NCBI GenBank assembly: GCA_023230925.1
Contig: JALNWK010000002.1
Location: 1-64,000, forward strand
Source: Limnochordia bacterium
GTDB lineage: Bacteria > Bacillota > Limnochordia > DUMW01
Reading direction: 5' to 3'
Length of the DNA: 64,000 nt
Both the position numbers and the translations under genes were made by a program. This document shows, piece after piece, positions 60,099 through 64,000 of this stretch (positions are counted from its first letter, which is position 1; every line of letters starts with the position of its first letter). Below the pieces are notes generated by a model that did no database searches, had not been told where the DNA came from, and was given only the letters and a program-made list of their open reading frames with translations.

Positions 60099-60956
60099 TT
60101 ACTCTAGCAGCGCCGCGTCATAGCACAAAACACCAAGGGTGTTCGGACCCGCATGACTGCCAATAACCGGACCAACAACTGCAACACTGGGTTGGGGGCA
60201 GTTGGTCTCCTGCATTAATCGTTCCACAAGATCCTTGGCCCCTGCTTCATTATTGGCATGGACAACAAAGATGACTGGTTCTTTCTTGAACTGGGAAATA
60301 TCCTGTGCCACTTCCGCAACCATCTGGCTTAAGGCTCTTTTTGTGCCCCGGGCCTTAGCATAGGGAGCAACCACTCCATCATCGATACAGAGGATCGGCT
60401 TAATCTTTAGCAATCCTCCAACCAGTGCGGCGGCCTTACCAATCCGTCCATTTTTGTGTAAGTACTCCAAGGTCTCCACCACAAAGTAGACTTTCAGATT
60501 AGAGACAATCCGCTTGCATAGGGCGACAATCTCATCTTTAGTCTTTCCTTGGGCGGCGGCCCCTGCAGCAGCAAGGGCAATCATCCCCGTTCCCACAGAA
60601 GCGTTCCTACCGTCAATGACAATAATTTCCCGATCATTGATCATGGATGATGCTAGGTTTGCGGATTGAAAGGTGCCACTTAGCTCACTAGATAGATGTA
60701 CCGATATAATCGTATCCTGTGGCTGGCTGTGGGCCTTGTACGCTTCGATAAACTCCCCAGGAGAAGGCTGTGATGTGGACGGCATCACAGAGCTTCCTGC
60801 AAGCTTAGTATAAAAATCAGCAGCGGACAGTTCCACCCCATCCTTAAACTCCTCATCCCCAAACCTAATCTTTAAGGGCACATCCACTATGTTATACTCA
60901 TCCTTCAGTTCCTTGGGAATATCCGCAGAACTGTCGGTGAAAACCCGTATGGCCAT
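60099..60956 (-). CDS. DegV/FakB family fatty-acid-binding protein
   Basis: A 285-residue DegV protein. IRVFTDSSADIPKELKDEYN and the later PSTSQPSPGEFIEAY, SSELSGTFQSANLAS and YLHKNGRIGKAAALVGGLLK segments are the family's fatty-acid pocket and head group contacts. FakB proteins present fatty acids to FakA for phosphorylation. Its position 20 bases after fakA strongly supports that partnership. The preferred fatty acid cannot be told from sequence. Confidence 0.9.
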   Translation of the reverse strand: MAIRVFTDSSADIPKELKDEYNIVDVPLKIRFGDEEFKDGVELSAADFYTKLAGSSVMPSTSQPSPGEFIEAYKAHSQPQDTIISVHLSSELSGTFQSANLASSMINDREIIVIDGRNASVGTGMIALAAAGAAAQGKTKDEIVALCKRIVSNLKVYFVVETLEYLHKNGRIGKAAALVGGLLKIKPILCIDDGVVAPYAKARGTKRALSQMVAEVAQDISQFKKEPVIFVVHANNEAGAKDLVERLMQETNCPQPSVAVVGPVIGSHAGPNTLGVLCYDAALLE

Positions 60957-60976
60957 AGTCGCCCTCCCTTCTTGGC

Positions 60977-62605
60977 TTATTCAATAGCAACCAAGTAGTA
61001 ATACAATGGTTGGCCACCATAGTATAATTCAATTTCCAGATCAGGATACTTGCTGGAAATAGACTTATAGATCTCTTCCGCCTTCTCTTTGGTCACATCG
61101 GAGCCATAATAGACACTGACTAGTTCATCGTCCTCATCAAGCATGGCATCGATTAAGTCCAGTAGCGTATTATTTACTTCGGAACCCACTGCACTAAGCT
61201 TACCATTCCAGAGTCCAATAATATCATTCTCGCTTACTGAAAAGCCATCCACTTCAAGACCCCGGACCGCATAGGTAACCTCACCATTTTTGATCTGTTT
61301 AATCACCGACTCTAGGTTTCCCCGATTCGCCTTGGCATCTTCACTAGGGTCGTAGTTGATCATACTTATAATTCCCTCAGGAACAGTCCGACTAGGCACA
61401 ACCTCGATGGGTCTTTCTACCAGTTCAGCCACCTGTTTTGCTGTGGCAATAATATTCTTGTTGTTAGGTAAGATCACCACTGACTCTGCCTCAACCCGGT
61501 TGACCGCCTCCATTAAGTCCTCCGTAGCTGGATTCATAGTCTGACCCCCAGAGACAACCTCATCGGCACCTAGGCTACGGAAAATCTCTTCGAACCCTTC
61601 TCCTACCGCCACCGCCACCACTCCTGTTTTCTTCTTCGGCGTGGTGCCATTTGCTCGTTGGATCAGGTTTTGGTTCTGCTCCACCATGTTGTCGATCTTG
61701 ATCCCCCGCATGTCCCCAAGAAGACCACAGTAATTGAGCACCTTTCCGGGGTAGTCGGTATGAATGTGTATCTTAAAGGCCCTTCCATCTCCCACTACCA
61801 TCAGGGAATCTCCATACTCCATGAGTACCTTACGTACCCGCTTCTCATCGATCCCCTGTCCATATAGGAGTAGTTCGGTACAGTACTTGCCTACGATGTC
61901 TTCTTCCGTAATTGTCGGTATATCCAATGACTTGGCTTTGGCCGACTCATCGGAAGCTGTCACTCCTTTGAGGATACCAAGGTCAAGCTCTTGTTCACTA
62001 TCCCAGGCCCCCAAGGCTCCCTGACAAATCACAACGATTCCCTTGCCCCCAGCATCAACCACACCAGCTTGCTTTAGCACGGGCAGCTGTTCGGGGGTTC
62101 TGGCCAAGGCGTCTTCGGCGGCACGACATGTCAGTTTGGCAAAATCCAGCACGTCTCCGGCTTTAGCGTTCTGCCTTGCTTCCTGGGCCATACTTCTGGC
62201 AACGGTCAACATCGTCCCTTCTACTGGCTTCATCACCGCTTGTTGCGCCTGTCTTGATGCAGAGATCAGAGCTAGGGCCAAATCATTGGGATCCGCGTGT
62301 TGTTTCCTACCTAACCCATTGGCAAATCCTCGGATTAGCTGGCTGAGAATGACCCCTGAGTTACCCCGTGCGCCCATTAATGCCCCCCGGGCTGCGATCT
62401 GAGCCACTTCAAATAGAACATTAGTGGTAACCTTCTCTACCTCTAAACCTGCCGCATAAAGCGTCAAGAACATGTTTGTCCCCGTGTCTCCATCGGGCAC
62501 GGGAAATATATTTAATGCATTTATTTCGTCTTTGTGTTCTGCTAGAGCAATAATGGCCGCGTAAAGAAGCTTGCGGAACTGTGCCCCGGTTAATTTCCCT
62601 TCCAC
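60977..62605 (-). CDS. fakA: Fatty acid kinase catalytic subunit FakA (DAK2 family)
   Basis: FakA (YloV) phosphorylates FakB-bound fatty acids. NALNIFPVPDGDTGTNMFLT holds the Mg-ATP aspartates, GARGNSGVILSQLIRGFA and QAGVVDAGGKGIVVI follow in the N-terminal DhaL-like domain; the C-terminal half is the conserved YloV/DegV-like domain. AAAGGAG lies 9 bases before a GTG at 62605 that gives the family start (VEGKLTGAQFRKLL), so the longer frame from 62692, which overlaps yloU, is rejected. About 542 residues. Confidence 0.93.
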   Translation of the reverse strand: MEGKLTGAQFRKLLYAAIIALAEHKDEINALNIFPVPDGDTGTNMFLTLYAAGLEVEKVTTNVLFEVAQIAARGALMGARGNSGVILSQLIRGFANGLGRKQHADPNDLALALISASRQAQQAVMKPVEGTMLTVARSMAQEARQNAKAGDVLDFAKLTCRAAEDALARTPEQLPVLKQAGVVDAGGKGIVVICQGALGAWDSEQELDLGILKGVTASDESAKAKSLDIPTITEEDIVGKYCTELLLYGQGIDEKRVRKVLMEYGDSLMVVGDGRAFKIHIHTDYPGKVLNYCGLLGDMRGIKIDNMVEQNQNLIQRANGTTPKKKTGVVAVAVGEGFEEIFRSLGADEVVSGGQTMNPATEDLMEAVNRVEAESVVILPNNKNIIATAKQVAELVERPIEVVPSRTVPEGIISMINYDPSEDAKANRGNLESVIKQIKNGEVTYAVRGLEVDGFSVSENDIIGLWNGKLSAVGSEVNNTLLDLIDAMLDEDDELVSVYYGSDVTKEKAEEIYKSISSKYPDLEIELYYGGQPLYYYLVAIE

Positions 62606-62634
62606 AATGTTGTTCTCCTTTACTCCAATGGATA

Positions 62635-63006
62635 TTAGCCGAGTGTATCTACTCCTGTTACGTGCACACCTTCGACATGAATATTTACGCAAGCAACCTT
62701 AAGACCTAGCAAGGTCTCTACGGCATACTTCACCTTGGCTCGGACGTTGTTGGCCACCTCTGAAATCCGAACACCATATTGGACAATAATGTGTAGGTCA
62801 ACGGTAACCAAATCCTCTTCGATCCTTACTCCAACCCCTCGGTCAACTTGTTCAAAACCCAAAAGCTCGGCTAGACCATCCTGTACGGTCTTTGAAGACA
62901 TGCCAACAATACCATAGCATTCAGTGGCGGCACGACCTGCCACGGCACTGATCACTCGTTCGTTTATGGATACTTTGCCAAGTCCCGTCGAAAAAGAAGC
63001 ATTCAC
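62635..63006 (-). CDS. yloU: Asp23/Gls24 family protein YloU
   Basis: A 123-residue Asp23 protein. ISAVAGRAATECYGIVGMSS and VDLHIIVQYGVRISEVANNV are the conserved halves. Members are envelope-stress or membrane-associated proteins of unclear biochemical role. Order yloU-yloV(fakA) is conserved in Firmicutes. A good GGAGG lies before the ATG at 63006. Confidence 0.93.
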   Translation of the reverse strand: MNASFSTGLGKVSINERVISAVAGRAATECYGIVGMSSKTVQDGLAELLGFEQVDRGVGVRIEEDLVTVDLHIIVQYGVRISEVANNVRAKVKYAVETLLGLKVACVNIHVEGVHVTGVDTLG

Positions 63007-63027
63007 TTTTTATACCTCCTAGGCAGG

Positions 63028-63228
63028 TTACTCTGCTTGGCTTTGCAACTCATTCAAGCGTTTCACAAGTAAATCAACATCGACACCATGCATCCTTGCA
63101 CCGCTTTCTATACTCTCCCCCACCCCCATGCAGCCTAAGCATTCCATCCCAAATTCGGCAAACACATCTTTGGCTTTGGCGTGAGATTGCAGTGCATCAA
63201 AAATAGAGGTGTCCTTCGTGATTTTCAT
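63028..63228 (-). CDS. DUF1858 domain protein
   Basis: A protein of about 66 residues of the DUF1858 type: ITKDTSIFDALQSHAKAKDV, AEFGMECLGCMGVGESIESG (C-x-x-C pair), HGVDVDLLVKRLNEL. Such proteins accompany hybrid cluster and redox enzymes in other genomes, but here the neighbours are yloU and fakA. GGAGG lies before the ATG at 63228, so ten extra residues are dropped. Confidence 0.85.
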   Translation of the reverse strand: MKITKDTSIFDALQSHAKAKDVFAEFGMECLGCMGVGESIESGARMHGVDVDLLVKRLNELQSQAE

Positions 63229-63402
63229 TCTCAGTACCTCCAATTGGGGCCATAGCACAAAGAAAACCAGCTCCTAAGATTTATTTTATCACACAAAAGG
63301 CCATTGTAAAGCGAAGGGCCCCACAAGCAGATGCACCACGCTCTTCTTAACTCGACGACACTACCGAGCCAACCTATACAGCAATATCAATACTTGCATC
63401 CA

Positions 63403-64000
63403 CTACGAAAGCTGGCTGGATAGAAAATACATGCCGCCCTTTTGGGGATAGCGGTGAGACAAGCCAGCATAAAAATCACCGGCAGAAATTGGCACACTAA
63501 TACTATGCTCCACACAAAAGGCCACTAAACGATCATAGAGCTGATATCCCTTTCTTTCCGGGTCATCTGCCATCTTGCCATTTTCCTCCCGCAAAACAGG
63601 TAGATCCCCAAGATGATTCTGGATAAATTCCCAAACCCATTCCTCTTCCTTGTACTCTAGTTCCGTTGGTCGGAAACTATAAGAGGTGGGCTTAAATGCA
63701 GAGACCACCAAGTTTTGCTTGATCACCTTATCCCCTGTAACCTGTTTAAAGGTTCCCTGTTTCTTATCCAGTGCACTTACATCGGCAATAAGGAAACCTG
63801 CTTCCTGCAAAGATTGCTGCAATGCATTCCATACCGCATTCTTGGAATTGTGAAAAACAATAGTGATCCACCGTCCCGGCTTGAGAACCCGGTAATACTC
63901 CTCGAAGCAGCGCATCATCAGTTCCCGATACTCTGGTAACCCTTTCCCTTGGACCTTGTTCTCAATGGCCTCGGTTTTGTTGTTAGTAAAGATTTGAATC
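63403..64000 (-). pseudogene. DNA methyltransferase, 3' part only, apparently C-terminally truncated
   Basis: The open frame enters from beyond 64000 and ends at 63403, giving 199 visible residues. The stretch YYRVLKPGRWITIVFHNSKN followed by AVWNALQQSLQEAGFLIADV, then LDKKQGTFKQV and VIKQNLVVSAFKP, is the late part of an N4/N6-type DNA methylase fold of the large DUF1156-like or phage-defence-associated class. In relatives that I remember, the sequence after a G-M-Y-F-L motif continues for about 200 residues; here it stops at GMYFLSSQLS. The catalytic D/N-P-P-Y motif and start are outside the window. Whether it is a pseudogene or a short natural form needs the flank. Confidence 0.55.

Noticed and set aside
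1..64000. tRNA genes, rRNA genes and CRISPR arrays
   Set aside because: Read through both strands by eye for T-loop consensus, rRNA anchors and regularly spaced repeats; none were convincing.

Overview
This window is a chromosomal stretch of a spore-forming, low-to-mid GC Gram-positive bacterium, probably a deep or poorly sampled Clostridia/Limnochordia-like lineage. PolC, HslVU with XerC and TopA, FapR with its operator, SpoIIIAA, YlbJ, a SPOCS-domain protein, YlxM/Ffh and YloU/FakA/DegV all point to Firmicutes. No rRNA, tRNA or CRISPR array was seen. Most genes lie on the minus strand in long housekeeping operons. I cannot name the genus from sequence alone.

Layout, left to right. 1-0.85 kb: debris of mobile elements (a ParB-like HTH fragment, the N-terminus of an IS1634-like transposase, the tail of an ISKra4-like transposase). 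0.9-17 kb: a long minus-strand block, read from right to left as rpsB-tsf-pyrH-frr-small gene-uppS-cdsA-ytvI-like-dxr-rseP-ispG-proS-GT2-polC-spoIIIAA. It links translation, isoprenoid and undecaprenyl-phosphate supply, phospholipid synthesis and replication. 17-19.5 kb: a SEC-C protein, then a plus-strand FMN riboswitch with a sigma-A promoter and terminator driving ribU. 19.6-25.5 kb: smg-topA-xerC-hslV-hslU plus a zinc-ribbon protein. 25.7-28.9 kb: two plus-strand envelope genes (a GT4 glycosyltransferase and a large membrane protein with a phosphatase-like ectodomain). 28.9-34.2 kb: ylxM-ffh-rpsP-khpA-rimM-trmD-rplS-lepB-rnhB behind a near-consensus promoter. 34.2-35.5 kb: a structured non-coding interval and a SPOCS gene. 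35.6-40.2 kb: smc-ftsY. 40.3-41.9 kb: a sigma-H-like factor divergent from an inactive S24/LexA-fold regulator, with a repeated 16-bp motif between them. 41.9-48.7 kb: fapR-plsX-fabH-fabD-fabG-acpP-fabF-rnc under a FapR operator.

48.7-54.2 kb: an accessory island separating fapR from rpmF. It holds a small membrane-protein pair (one member frameshifted), a transposase remnant, a GC-rich Fic gene with a nested inverted-repeat operator, and a lactonase-like beta-propeller. 54.2-60 kb: rpmF-yceD, a secreted LysM protein, a patatin, ylbJ (plus), a coiled-coil protein, coaD and rsmD. 60-63.3 kb: degV-fakA-yloU-DUF1858. 63.4-64 kb: the 3' part of a DNA methyltransferase, apparently truncated at its C-terminus, running off the edge.

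The strongest oddity is PolC. The polymerase, PHP, OB and zinc modules are intact, but the 3'-5' proofreading exonuclease normally inserted inside the PHP domain is cleanly absent. Next come the sigma/inactive-S24 pair with its repeated motif, the accessory island inside the fapR-rpmF neighbourhood, and the truncated methyltransferase at the right edge. Start codons were adjusted from the longest reading frame wherever a Shine-Dalgarno sequence and family N-termini supported it.
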